A model generated the notes under the pieces. The model was not told where the DNA came from. It saw only the letters and a list, made by a program, of their open reading frames with translations, and made no database searches. Positions 27,576-35,633 of a stretch of DNA of 42,413 bases are shown in pieces; position 1 is the first letter of the stretch; each line of letters starts with the position of its first letter. The stretch lies in the NCBI GenBank assembly GCA_947090365.1, contig CAMUNT010000005.1, positions 1 to 42,413 of the forward strand, given 5' to 3'. Made by a program: the position numbers and the translations under genes. This stretch comes from an uncultured Clostridia bacterium (GTDB lineage: Bacteria; Bacillota; Clostridia; Christensenellales; Borkfalkiaceae).

Positions 27576-28862
27576 TTAATCGTTTCTCTTTTTTCCGAGA
27601 TTTCTGAGCATCTGCGCAAACTTTGGAACGTTTTTATCGGCAGGACGCTCTATACCGTCCTCCTCCTGAGGATACGAAGGATACATAGGCTGAACTGGCT
27701 GTACGGGTTGCTGAGGCTGATACGTGGTATACTGCGACTGGACGGGCGGCTGAACCTGCTGCTGTCTTACATAGTAAGGATCCGCAACCGACATTCTTTC
27801 TCTGGAAGCTGAAGGAGTATTGTACGAAGCGTTATCGTAAACTCTTCCCGACTGATATCCCCTCATCACGCTTGCATCGTCGCGCTTATTGTCAAAACCG
27901 GGAAACCCCGTTGCAATTACGGTAATTTCAACCTCGTCACGTACGTTAGGATCGATTCTCGCACCGAAAATAATGTTTGCAGAAGCGTCTACTACGCTTC
28001 TGACAAGCTCGGCCGCGTCTGCAACCTCGTCAAACGTCAGATCGTCACCGCCGACAACATTAAGAATAACCCCGCGCGCACCCTCGATAGTAGTTTCCAG
28101 CAGCGGGCAATTTACCGCTACCCTCACCGCGTCGATAATTCTGTTATCACCCTTTGCAACACCGACACCCAGATGAGCAACGCCCTTATCTTTAAGAATA
28201 GTCTTAACGTCCGCAAAGTCAAGGTTAATAAGCGAAGGATTAACTATAAGCTCGGCTATACCCTTTATACCCTGCTTTAATATTTCGTCAGCTACGCGAA
28301 GCGCCTCTTTCATCGGCGTATTCTTAGCTACGACCGTCTTTATCTTATCGTTGGGAATAATTATAAGCGTATCAACGTATTTTTTTAAATTTTCAAGGCC
28401 CTTAGCAGTATTTTCCATACGCTTTTTGCCCTCGAAACCAAACGGTTCCGTAACAACTGCAACGGTAAGAATTTTCATATCACGCGCAATTTTTGCAATT
28501 ACTGGAGCGGCGCCCGTACCCGTTCCACCGCCCATACCCGCGGTAATAAACAGCAGATCGGTACCTTCGATTGCCTTAGTAAGAACTTCTTTACTCTCTT
28601 CTGCGGCCGCTCTGCCCACGTCGGGATCCGCACCCGCACCGAGTCCTTTTGTAAGCGCACTGCCTATCTGTATTTTATTTTCACAGGGCGAAAGTGCCAA
28701 AATCTGGCTGTCGGTATTTACAACGTAATACTCGGCACAGTGAATACCCGCATCGAGCATTCTGTTTACTGCGTTATTGCCCGCACCGCCTACGCCGATA
28801 ACCTTTATTCTGGCTCTGCCCGAAATATTATTATTGCTATTTGAAACTATATCGTTGAACAT
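27576..28862 (-). CDS. ftsZ: Cell division protein FtsZ
   Basis: FtsZ is the tubulin-like GTPase that forms the division ring. The GTP site GMGGGTGTGAAPV is at about 109-121, and the T7 catalytic loop lies in INLDFADVKTIL. The C-terminal linker (about 330-410) is rich in Gln, Pro and Tyr. The conserved C-terminal peptide that binds FtsA or SepF is unusual: VPKFAQMLRNLGKKR in place of the common IPxFLR form. The GAGGAGA ribosome site is strong. It follows ftsA by 20 bases and shares its promoter. Confidence 0.99.
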   Translation of the reverse strand: MFNDIVSNSNNNISGRARIKVIGVGGAGNNAVNRMLDAGIHCAEYYVVNTDSQILALSPCENKIQIGSALTKGLGAGADPDVGRAAAEESKEVLTKAIEGTDLLFITAGMGGGTGTGAAPVIAKIARDMKILTVAVVTEPFGFEGKKRMENTAKGLENLKKYVDTLIIIPNDKIKTVVAKNTPMKEALRVADEILKQGIKGIAELIVNPSLINLDFADVKTILKDKGVAHLGVGVAKGDNRIIDAVRVAVNCPLLETTIEGARGVILNVVGGDDLTFDEVADAAELVRSVVDASANIIFGARIDPNVRDEVEITVIATGFPGFDNKRDDASVMRGYQSGRVYDNASYNTPSASRERMSVADPYYVRQQQVQPPVQSQYTTYQPQQPVQPVQPMYPSYPQEEDGIERPADKNVPKFAQMLRNLGKKRND

Positions 28863-28882
28863 TGTTACTTCTCCTCTGTAAT

Positions 28883-30022
28883 CTATTTATTGAAAAACGA
28901 ACGTGATTCCGCGTCGGTCAATGCCGTGTCCAGTAAACTTAAAATCGATGAAAACTGCGGTTTATCGTAGTAAGGCACACACGGTGCAACAACTTCGATA
29001 TTTTTAACGAGTCTGTTTGAAATATGCTCGACAGTTCCCCTTACAATCTTAACGCTTTCACCCGTTATAAACATGGGCTTACTGTCAAGATTTTTTCCTT
29101 TGTAACTCTGCATACACTCTTCCATAGTTTCGCATATGCCATCCAGCCCCTCGCGAACCTTATCGCGCAGAACAATAGTTGAATACTTATAGTTTCTCCC
29201 CTGATACATACATTCTAAAACTCCGCCCAGAGTTTCCTTTGCATTGAGGTTTATCTGATTGAGAAAAGAAACAGCAACGTCAAACGGAATATCAAGCTCC
29301 GCCGTAAGATAAACGGCCAAATGTCCTATTCCTATCGAAAAAGACTCACTGAAAGCAACACCGTTACCGCAGATTATACTGTAACTTGATGATATATAAC
29401 CCAAATCGAACAAAAGCGCATACTCGTCGCGTTGCTCGGGCGGTATCAGATACATCGCCTCGGCGTAAACAGAAGGAATCGGTTTAATTTCCGAAACAGA
29501 CGGAATACCGTCAAACGCTTTAGTCATCAAATCTATAAACTTATTACTGCACTGATAGAAGCTGAACTTCCCGCGCAAGCTGTCGCTTACCGTACCCACA
29601 GGGTCAATCAATTTGCGCTTGTCCGATAAAATATAGTACATACAGCTGTGCCGTATCGTCCTGTAATCCTTAGTGTCCTCCGGCGTCGACATACAGGCAA
29701 GATATTCGCAATCGTCGGAAGTTATTTTCTTCGCGGACTGAAAACTCATTATTTTATCGGCCTGAACCACGCGCGTAAACTCGGCCGGAACCCCTACATA
29801 AAAGGTCTTTATTCCGCCGAACGCCGAAATAGTACTTTTTACGACGTCGATTACGGCAGACAAAAAACTGTCCTCGTCAACCATTTCACCTTCTGCGTAG
29901 CCGTCATACGTGGCTGTATATTTACTTTTTATGATGAACGTATTGTTCACGCCCCTTTCACCGACAATCGCGGTTATTTCCAAGGAGCGAATATCCAAAA
30001 CCGCAACGCTTTTCCTGCGCAT
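28883..30022 (-). CDS. ftsA: Divergent FtsA-like cell division protein
   Basis: The position directly before ftsZ, the length and the overall actin-like pattern point to FtsA, the membrane tether of FtsZ. The 1C region is recognisable around FYVGVPAEFTRVV. The nucleotide-binding motifs are degenerate: phosphate-1 reads LDIRSLE where FtsA has DIGTTK, phosphate-2 reads FDLGYISSSYS where DIGGGTTD is expected, and the adenosine loop reads ITGESVKIV where TGGGA is expected. The protein is 379 residues, shorter than usual, and ends in SRSFFNK without a clear amphipathic helix. It may not bind ATP or membrane in the usual way. No Shine-Dalgarno sequence precedes the ATG. Confidence 0.8.
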   Translation of the reverse strand: MRRKSVAVLDIRSLEITAIVGERGVNNTFIIKSKYTATYDGYAEGEMVDEDSFLSAVIDVVKSTISAFGGIKTFYVGVPAEFTRVVQADKIMSFQSAKKITSDDCEYLACMSTPEDTKDYRTIRHSCMYYILSDKRKLIDPVGTVSDSLRGKFSFYQCSNKFIDLMTKAFDGIPSVSEIKPIPSVYAEAMYLIPPEQRDEYALLFDLGYISSSYSIICGNGVAFSESFSIGIGHLAVYLTAELDIPFDVAVSFLNQINLNAKETLGGVLECMYQGRNYKYSTIVLRDKVREGLDGICETMEECMQSYKGKNLDSKPMFITGESVKIVRGTVEHISNRLVKNIEVVAPCVPYYDKPQFSSILSLLDTALTDAESRSFFNK

Positions 30023-30051
30023 ATCTTATAGCCGACCCAAAAATTTTAGCA

Positions 30052-30088
30052 TTGACTTAATTATATAATATACTAAGTGTAAAGTCAA
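30052..30088. promoter_or_regulatory. Inverted repeat framing the ftsAZ promoter
   Basis: TTGACTT (30052-30058) and AAGTCAA (30082-30088) are perfect complements 23 bases apart. One arm contains the -35 box and the other lies at the expected transcription start. It could be an operator, or chance in AT-rich sequence. Confidence 0.3.
30060..30088 (-). promoter_or_regulatory. Promoter of ftsA-ftsZ
   Basis: On the minus strand, TTGACT (30083-30088) and a perfect TATAAT (30060-30065) are 17 bases apart. The leader to ftsA is about 30 bases without a ribosome site. It separates ftsAZ from the dcw operon upstream. Confidence 0.85.
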
Positions 30089-30099
30089 CTAAATCAAAC

Positions 30100-30130
30100 A
30101 AAAAAGCGGTTGCAACGAACCGCTTTTTTA
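30100..30130 (-). terminator. Terminator of the dcw operon after ftsQ
   Basis: An 11-bp stem (30101-30111 with 30118-30128) is flanked by A and T runs, so it can end transcription on the minus strand, about 18 bases after the ftsQ stop. Confidence 0.85.
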
Positions 30131-30145
30131 CAGGTAATTTATTAC

Positions 30146-30892
30146 TTAAAAAGATGAATAATCCGCGTTTATTAAACCGTTTTCACCGCCTATACGGTAT
30201 CCCCTCAACTTTCCGCCAAGCTTTTGCCTGTCACTGAGAGTGCAGAACTTTCCGTAGACGGCGGTAATTTTTTCTTCATAATCACTGAGATAATCGTCAA
30301 GCTGAATTACAAGCCCGCAACGCAAATTAAACAGCAACTTGTCAGAATAACCATCTATATCGGGATTTGAATCGACCCTGATACTTTCAACAATCGACCG
30401 AAGCCCGCCGAAACGGGTTTTAAAAGCGGATGCAATTTTTGAAACGGTTGGGATTTCGTCTATCGAAATACCGGTCAGCTCAACGTTGGGAGTTCCGTCC
30501 GTATTAATGTTCTCACGGCTCTTTCTAAGGTATTCTCCGTCGCCGTCGTACATAGAATACAGTTCTCCGACGGAAACGGCAAAAATTTCCAGCCGTTCTT
30601 TTATGGTTACGTTAATCGTGCAGGGATATTTTTTTTCGCAGGAAGTTACCACGTAATTACTTCCTTCAATTGTTTTTGCAATATCCGCTTCACTTAAAAA
30701 CAACAGACTTTCACCCTTGTAAACGCTTAAAGCTTTTTTTGCGTTGCCGTAACTTTCAGAGCAATCCTCTTCGTACGTAATTAAATTAATATTAATATTC
30801 TTAACGGCAAAAATACGCCCCACACATATAACAAGCGCGACAAAAAAAGCAACTCCTATAAGCAACGAAACTATTTTTCTTATGTACTTCAT
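30146..30892 (-). CDS. ftsQ: Cell division protein FtsQ/DivIB
   Basis: FtsQ/DivIB links FtsL and its partner to the septal synthase. It has a short cytoplasmic start, one membrane helix (about 6-28) and an external POTRA domain, in which the block ESLLFLSEADIAKTIEG and NVTIKERLEIFAV are typical (about 60-110). A beta domain follows to residue 248. Sequence conservation is low, as usual in this family; the position at the end of the dcw cluster, before ftsA-ftsZ, supports the call. It follows murA by 5 bases, and no clear ribosome site is seen. Confidence 0.88.
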   Translation of the reverse strand: MKYIRKIVSLLIGVAFFVALVICVGRIFAVKNININLITYEEDCSESYGNAKKALSVYKGESLLFLSEADIAKTIEGSNYVVTSCEKKYPCTINVTIKERLEIFAVSVGELYSMYDGDGEYLRKSRENINTDGTPNVELTGISIDEIPTVSKIASAFKTRFGGLRSIVESIRVDSNPDIDGYSDKLLFNLRCGLVIQLDDYLSDYEEKITAVYGKFCTLSDRQKLGGKLRGYRIGGENGLINADYSSF

Positions 30893-30897
30893 AAATT

Positions 30898-32154
30898 TTA
30901 AACAGTGACTCTTATAATATCCGCTCCGAGTTTTCTCAGTTTATACTCGAACGAACCATACCCCCTGTCAATATGAGAAATATCAATAACCTCGCTTCGG
31001 CCCTCACCGGCAAGCCCTGCAAGCACTAAAGCGGCCCCGCCACGCAAGTCATACGCAACCACCGTTGCTCCCTTAAACTTTTCGATACCCCGAACAAAAG
31101 CATTTCTGTCGATAACCGTAACGTCGGCACCCATTTTTCTGAGTTCGGGCACGTACTTAAATCTGGTTTCGAACAAATTCTCGGTTATAATCGAGTGTCC
31201 GTTACAGATACAGCAAAGTGCCGTATACTGTGCCTGCAAATCCGTTGGAAACCCAGGATAAGGACGCGTTTCCACCGATTTGACCGAAGTGAGCGTTGTA
31301 TGATTTTCCAATACTATTTTATCATTATTTATATTGATTTTGCAACCGTTTTCAGCAAGTTTATGTATTAGTGAACTGATATTTTCGGAATAAATCCCGT
31401 CGGCCTCCACTTCTCCGCCGCACATTGCGGCTCCTATCAGAAATGTACCGGCTTCTATTCGGTCGGGAATGGGCTGGTATTCGCATCCGTACAGTCTACT
31501 TACGCCGTCTATTCTTATAGTACCGCTCCCCGCACCGGAAACCTTTGCGCCTATTCTATTTAAAAAATTCTGCAAATCCTCGATTTCCGGTTCGCGCGCA
31601 GCGTTCTTGATTATAGTAGTCCCTTCGGCTTTTACGCCCGCAAGCATTATATTTTCAGTTGCACCTACGCTGGGACAGTCGAGCATTATTTCGTTTCCGC
31701 GAAGTTTATCGCATTTGCAGATTATGTATCCGTTTTTCTCCGATATCTGTACACCGAGCCGTTTCAGCCCCGTCAAATGCAAATCCACAGGTCTTAAACC
31801 TATATCACAGCCACCGGGATAAGCGATTTTCGCCGAGCGAAACCGTGAAATTACCGCCCCGAGCAAAAACACCGAAGAGCGCAGCTCGCGAGCGAGTGCG
31901 CTTGGTATCTCAAAACAATCGGCAGAAGAACTGTCGATTATAATTCCGTCACCGTCATATACCGTTTTGCAACCCAGACAGCCAAGGATTTTAACCATAT
32001 TCCTTACGTCTGAAATCTGCGGTATGTTTAATATTTCCACCTTTTCGTCAGCAAGTACAGTAGCCGCAAGTATAGGAAGCACCGAATTTTTCGCAGATTG
32101 CACTTTAACGCTTCCGTATAGCTTGTTTCCTCCGTTAATTATGTATTTTTCCAT
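30898..32154 (-). CDS. murA: UDP-N-acetylglucosamine 1-carboxyvinyltransferase
   Basis: MurA transfers enolpyruvate from PEP to UDP-GlcNAc, the first committed step of peptidoglycan synthesis and the target of fosfomycin. K22 lies in the N-terminal block SAKNSVLPILAA. The PEP-binding cysteine is C116 in YPGGCDIGLRPVD; organisms with Asp there are fosfomycin-resistant, so this one is of the sensitive type. The C-terminal DLRGGAALVLAGLAGEG block is present. The 418-residue length is normal. A GGAG site lies 5 bases before the ATG, directly after a hairpin at 32168-32194. It stands where many clusters have murG. Confidence 0.98.
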   Translation of the reverse strand: MEKYIINGGNKLYGSVKVQSAKNSVLPILAATVLADEKVEILNIPQISDVRNMVKILGCLGCKTVYDGDGIIIDSSSADCFEIPSALARELRSSVFLLGAVISRFRSAKIAYPGGCDIGLRPVDLHLTGLKRLGVQISEKNGYIICKCDKLRGNEIMLDCPSVGATENIMLAGVKAEGTTIIKNAAREPEIEDLQNFLNRIGAKVSGAGSGTIRIDGVSRLYGCEYQPIPDRIEAGTFLIGAAMCGGEVEADGIYSENISSLIHKLAENGCKININNDKIVLENHTTLTSVKSVETRPYPGFPTDLQAQYTALCCICNGHSIITENLFETRFKYVPELRKMGADVTVIDRNAFVRGIEKFKGATVVAYDLRGGAALVLAGLAGEGRSEVIDISHIDRGYGSFEYKLRKLGADIIRVTV

Positions 32155-32167
32155 ATAATCTCCGTCG

Positions 32168-32194
32168 GGCGGTGCGAAAAATCGCTTAACCGCC
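32168..32194 (-). promoter_or_regulatory. Hairpin in the ftsW-murA gap, just before the murA ribosome site
   Basis: On the minus strand GGCGGT pairs with ACCGCC, and inside it GCGA pairs with TCGC around a TTTT loop, with a three-base bulge. It ends a few bases before the GGAG ribosome site of murA. There is no T-run, so it is not a terminator; it may influence translation or protect the RNA end. A TATAAT lies upstream, near the ftsW end, but with a poor -35. Confidence 0.4.
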
Positions 32195-32238
32195 TCAAGT
32201 AAATATACTTCATTATATGGAAAACCGGGCTTTTATTG

Positions 32239-33339
32239 TTAATCCTGCCGTGATACGTTATACAGTACGCCCGCCGACGCCATAGTAATAATCAAGGAAG
32301 TATTACCGCTACTTATCAACGGCAACGGAAGCCCCGTCGGAGGAATAGCTCCGCTTACGACAAGCGCGTTTATAACTACCTGTATTCCGTATACTAGAGT
32401 AAAGCCCGACGCCAAAAGGTAGCCGAATCTGTCCTGACATTTACCGGCGATTTTAAATCCCCTGTAAACAATAAATCCGCAAAAAGAAAAGAATATTAAT
32501 AGACCTATAAATCCGAGCTCTTCGCCCATTATGGCAAGTATAAAATCACTTTCCGCAAAGGGAAGAAACCTGTACTTTTGCGTGGAATTGAAAAGTCCGG
32601 TACCGAACAATCCTCCGTTACCGAGCGCGTAAAGCGACTGTATAAGCTGATATCCTTCGTCTTTCGGCGAAGCCCAGGGATCAAGAAACGCGCTTAACCT
32701 TTTAAGACGGTACGGTTCAAGTATAATCAAAACCGGTACGGCGATAATAAAAGGGATTAAAACGACTAAAAGCTGTTTCAGGTTTGTACCGCTGAGAAAA
32801 ACCAGCGCCAGCATCAGTAAGCCTACACACATCGTTATCGACATATTCGGCTCGATTATAATCAGCAGACATAAGGCAACTCCGACGGCAAGTACGGGCA
32901 AAACTCCTTTTACGGTTTTAACTTTTTCCGAATTTTTGGCAAAGTACGCGGCCGCAAACAGAGCGTAAGCATACTTGGCGATTTCCGACGGCTGAATCGT
33001 AACGCCGCCGAAGCCTATCCATCTCGTTGCGCCGTAATTGGTTATCCCTATACCCGGAACGAATACGAGCGCAAGTAAAACGACGGCAATGATTATAGCG
33101 GGATATCTGAACTTCATCAGCTTCTTATATGGCAGAAAGCACGCCCCGACCATCGCAACGGCACCCAAAACTACGCCTATTATCTGCTTTTTTACAAAAT
33201 AAAGCGAATCGCCGTACTGCACCAGAGCAGTATAATTGCTTGCGGAATAAATCATAAGGCATCCGAAGCAAGCCATTAAAAAAACACAAATTAAAAGCGG
33301 GATATCTCCCGCTTTTTTCTTATTCTTCAAAGTTTTCAT
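32239..33339 (-). CDS. ftsW: Peptidoglycan glycosyltransferase FtsW (SEDS family)
   Basis: FtsW polymerises lipid II at the septum together with the class B PBP encoded upstream. About ten membrane helices are seen. Family blocks include GATRWIGFGGVTIQPSEIAKY, EPNMSITM, and the C-terminal GAIPPTGLPLPLISSGNTS. The 366-residue length is typical of the Firmicutes form. The start ATG has GGAAGG about 6 bases upstream and overlaps the end of murD by 20 bases. RodA or SpoVE are the paralogues to consider, but the place within dcw favours FtsW. Confidence 0.96.
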   Translation of the reverse strand: MKTLKNKKKAGDIPLLICVFLMACFGCLMIYSASNYTALVQYGDSLYFVKKQIIGVVLGAVAMVGACFLPYKKLMKFRYPAIIIAVVLLALVFVPGIGITNYGATRWIGFGGVTIQPSEIAKYAYALFAAAYFAKNSEKVKTVKGVLPVLAVGVALCLLIIIEPNMSITMCVGLLMLALVFLSGTNLKQLLVVLIPFIIAVPVLIILEPYRLKRLSAFLDPWASPKDEGYQLIQSLYALGNGGLFGTGLFNSTQKYRFLPFAESDFILAIMGEELGFIGLLIFFSFCGFIVYRGFKIAGKCQDRFGYLLASGFTLVYGIQVVINALVVSGAIPPTGLPLPLISSGNTSLIITMASAGVLYNVSRQD

Positions 33340-34678
33340 CCATACCTTCCACTATATCCCTGAACACGTCGCCGCGTTCTTCATAATTGGAAAAGCTGTC
33401 AAAACTCGAACTTGCGGGACTTAAAAGCACGTTTTGTCCTGCTTTTGCTATAAATCCCGACAGTCTGACCGCCGTATAGAACTCGGAACAGAGCGAGAAG
33501 GTAATATACCCAGTTTTAACTGCGGCATTCAAAAGCTTAAATCTGTTTTCTCCGTAAAGAATGGCGTGAATAACGTTGCTGTTTTTCAGCTCTGTAAACA
33601 GCGGGACGTAATCGTATCCCTTATCTTTTCCGCCTAAAAGAATTACAGTGGGACTTGCCATCGTCTTGACCGCTTTCAGCGTAGCGTCCACATTAGTTCC
33701 CTTACTGTCGTCTATGTACGTAACTCCGTTTACTTTGCCTATCTCTTCGATACGGTGCCTTATACCTTTGAACGAACAAAGCGCTTCGACAACTTTCGCC
33801 TTATCGATGCCGAGCAATCGGGAAACCGCAACGCACGCGAGCGCGTTATAGACGTTATGCTCGCCTTTAACGGTCATATCGTTTACGTCGAGGTATTTTT
33901 CGCCGTTAAAATAAATAGTGCCGTTTTCATAATAAGCACCCTCTATCCGCGAATTCAGCGAAAAATACACCACCTTCGCTTTGGTATGCTGCGCGAAATT
34001 TCTTACCTCTTCATCGTCGTAATTTAAAACCGCAAACTCGCTTTCACGCAGGTTCCTGAGAATTTTGCCTTTTAAAAATATGTAATTTTCCATATTGTAA
34101 TGGCGGTTCAGATGGTCTTCCGTAATATTGGTTATTACCGCTATATGCGGACGCAGGCTTGAAAGAGTTTCAAGCTGAAAAGAAGAAATTTCAACCACAG
34201 CGTAATCGTCTATATCGAGCTTTTCGACCTCGCCGACGAGCGGAGTTCCGATATTACCGCACGCAACACTGTTCAAACCCGCATTACGAAGAATTGCATC
34301 AAGCATAGAAACGGTCGTGGTTTTACCGTTCGTTCCGGTAACAACAACGGTATTCGCCCTCAGATACATAGCGCCAAGTTCTGCTTCGCCTATAATCGTT
34401 TTGCCCTGCTTTTTAAACGCAATCGGCAACGGATTGTCAATAGGAATACCGGGACTAAGCACTAATATATCGCATAAAAGCGTAGCGTCTATAAAGCCGT
34501 CGGCGTCAACGATATGCGCGCCAAAATCTTCAAGCTCTGTCATAAGCGCGTTTATCCCTTCGCTCACAACGTCATCGTACACGTAAACCTCTGCCCCGTG
34601 TTTCAGCAAAAACCGAGCGCTTGCTTCACCCGATTTCGACATCCCTGCAACCATAAATTTTTGATTTTTAAAATACAT
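33320..34678 (-). CDS. murD: UDP-N-acetylmuramoylalanine-D-glutamate ligase
   Basis: MurD adds D-glutamate, supplied by MurI, to UDP-MurNAc-L-Ala. The N-terminal domain starts with VAGMSKSGEASARFLLKHGA. The ATP site is VTGTNGKTTT, followed by GNIGTPL and the EISSFQLE block typical of MurD. DDSKGTNVDAT in the C-terminal domain is also diagnostic. The 452-residue length is normal. It starts 6 bases after mraY and overlaps ftsW by 20 bases. Confidence 0.98.
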   Translation of the reverse strand: MYFKNQKFMVAGMSKSGEASARFLLKHGAEVYVYDDVVSEGINALMTELEDFGAHIVDADGFIDATLLCDILVLSPGIPIDNPLPIAFKKQGKTIIGEAELGAMYLRANTVVVTGTNGKTTTVSMLDAILRNAGLNSVACGNIGTPLVGEVEKLDIDDYAVVEISSFQLETLSSLRPHIAVITNITEDHLNRHYNMENYIFLKGKILRNLRESEFAVLNYDDEEVRNFAQHTKAKVVYFSLNSRIEGAYYENGTIYFNGEKYLDVNDMTVKGEHNVYNALACVAVSRLLGIDKAKVVEALCSFKGIRHRIEEIGKVNGVTYIDDSKGTNVDATLKAVKTMASPTVILLGGKDKGYDYVPLFTELKNSNVIHAILYGENRFKLLNAAVKTGYITFSLCSEFYTAVRLSGFIAKAGQNVLLSPASSSFDSFSNYEERGDVFRDIVEGMDENFEE

Positions 34679-34684
34679 AAGCCC

Positions 34685-35629
34685 TCACACAAACAATAAG
34701 CATATCATTCCGATAAATGCCGTAATCGCGACATAGGTGTAAGCAATTTTACATTCCGAATACCCTTTCATCTGAAAATGATGATGCAGGGGCGCCATTA
34801 AAAATATCCTACGCCTTGTCCGTTTATAGTATATTACCTGAAGTATTACGGATATTCCTGAAAGGACAAACATTATTCCGAGTATCGGAATATATAGCAT
34901 GTTTTCTGTAAATACCGAAATGCACGCAATAAATCCGCCTATCGCAAGAGAGCCTGTATCACCCATAAAAATCGAAGCCTTATTTACGTTAAATAGTAAA
35001 AACGCCGAAATTGCGCCTACGGCAACAAAACATAAAACCGCCTGCTCGGTCTGCTGCACGGCAAGCATAATCCCGAATACGAACAAGTAAGCAATGCTTG
35101 TCCCTCCTGCAAGCCCGTCAAGTCCGTCTGTCAAATTCACACAGTTGACGCAGGCAAGAAATACGAATACTGCCAGCGGAATAATCCCCCAGCTTATATT
35201 GAATTTTGCTCCGCCGCCGAACGGAGCGTAGAGATAAGTTATACCGTTCAGATAGCAATATATCGAAGCAATCAGCGCAATTGCCAGCTGAAAAATTATT
35301 TTCTGATAAGGCTTTAATCCCTCGTTTTCCTTACGGTATATTTTAAGGAAATCGTCTAAAAAGCCGACCACTGTGAAGCCTGCGGTTATCGCAAAAGTCA
35401 GATTTGCCTTACCGTCGTTTATACCGGCTACGCAAAGACCGACGATTATTAACGCAGCAACGAAGGCAAGTCCGCCCATAGTGGGCGTACCGCCTTTATT
35501 CTTATGCTCTTTAACGTATCCGAGAATGTACTGTCCGGCCTTCAATCTCTTCAAAAGAGGCAATAACATCAGTAAAAGTAACAAGGAAACACCGAAAGAG
35601 GCGATTATCCCGATAATGTAAATTTTCAT
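34685..35629 (-). CDS. mraY: Phospho-N-acetylmuramoyl-pentapeptide-transferase
   Basis: MraY joins the MurNAc-pentapeptide to undecaprenyl phosphate to make lipid I in the membrane. It shows about ten membrane helices, the metal-binding aspartates in GFLDDFLKIYRKENEGL and NLTDGLDGLAGG, and the C-terminal HHHFQMKGYSECKI block. Its N-terminal KEHKNKGGTPTMGG loop is also typical. The 314-residue length is typical of Firmicutes. It follows murE by four bases. In most dcw clusters murF lies between murE and mraY; here it does not. Confidence 0.99.
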   Translation of the reverse strand: MKIYIIGIIASFGVSLLLLLMLLPLLKRLKAGQYILGYVKEHKNKGGTPTMGGLAFVAALIIVGLCVAGINDGKANLTFAITAGFTVVGFLDDFLKIYRKENEGLKPYQKIIFQLAIALIASIYCYLNGITYLYAPFGGGAKFNISWGIIPLAVFVFLACVNCVNLTDGLDGLAGGTSIAYLFVFGIMLAVQQTEQAVLCFVAVGAISAFLLFNVNKASIFMGDTGSLAIGGFIACISVFTENMLYIPILGIMFVLSGISVILQVIYYKRTRRRIFLMAPLHHHFQMKGYSECKIAYTYVAITAFIGMICLLFV

Positions 35630-35633
35630 AATT

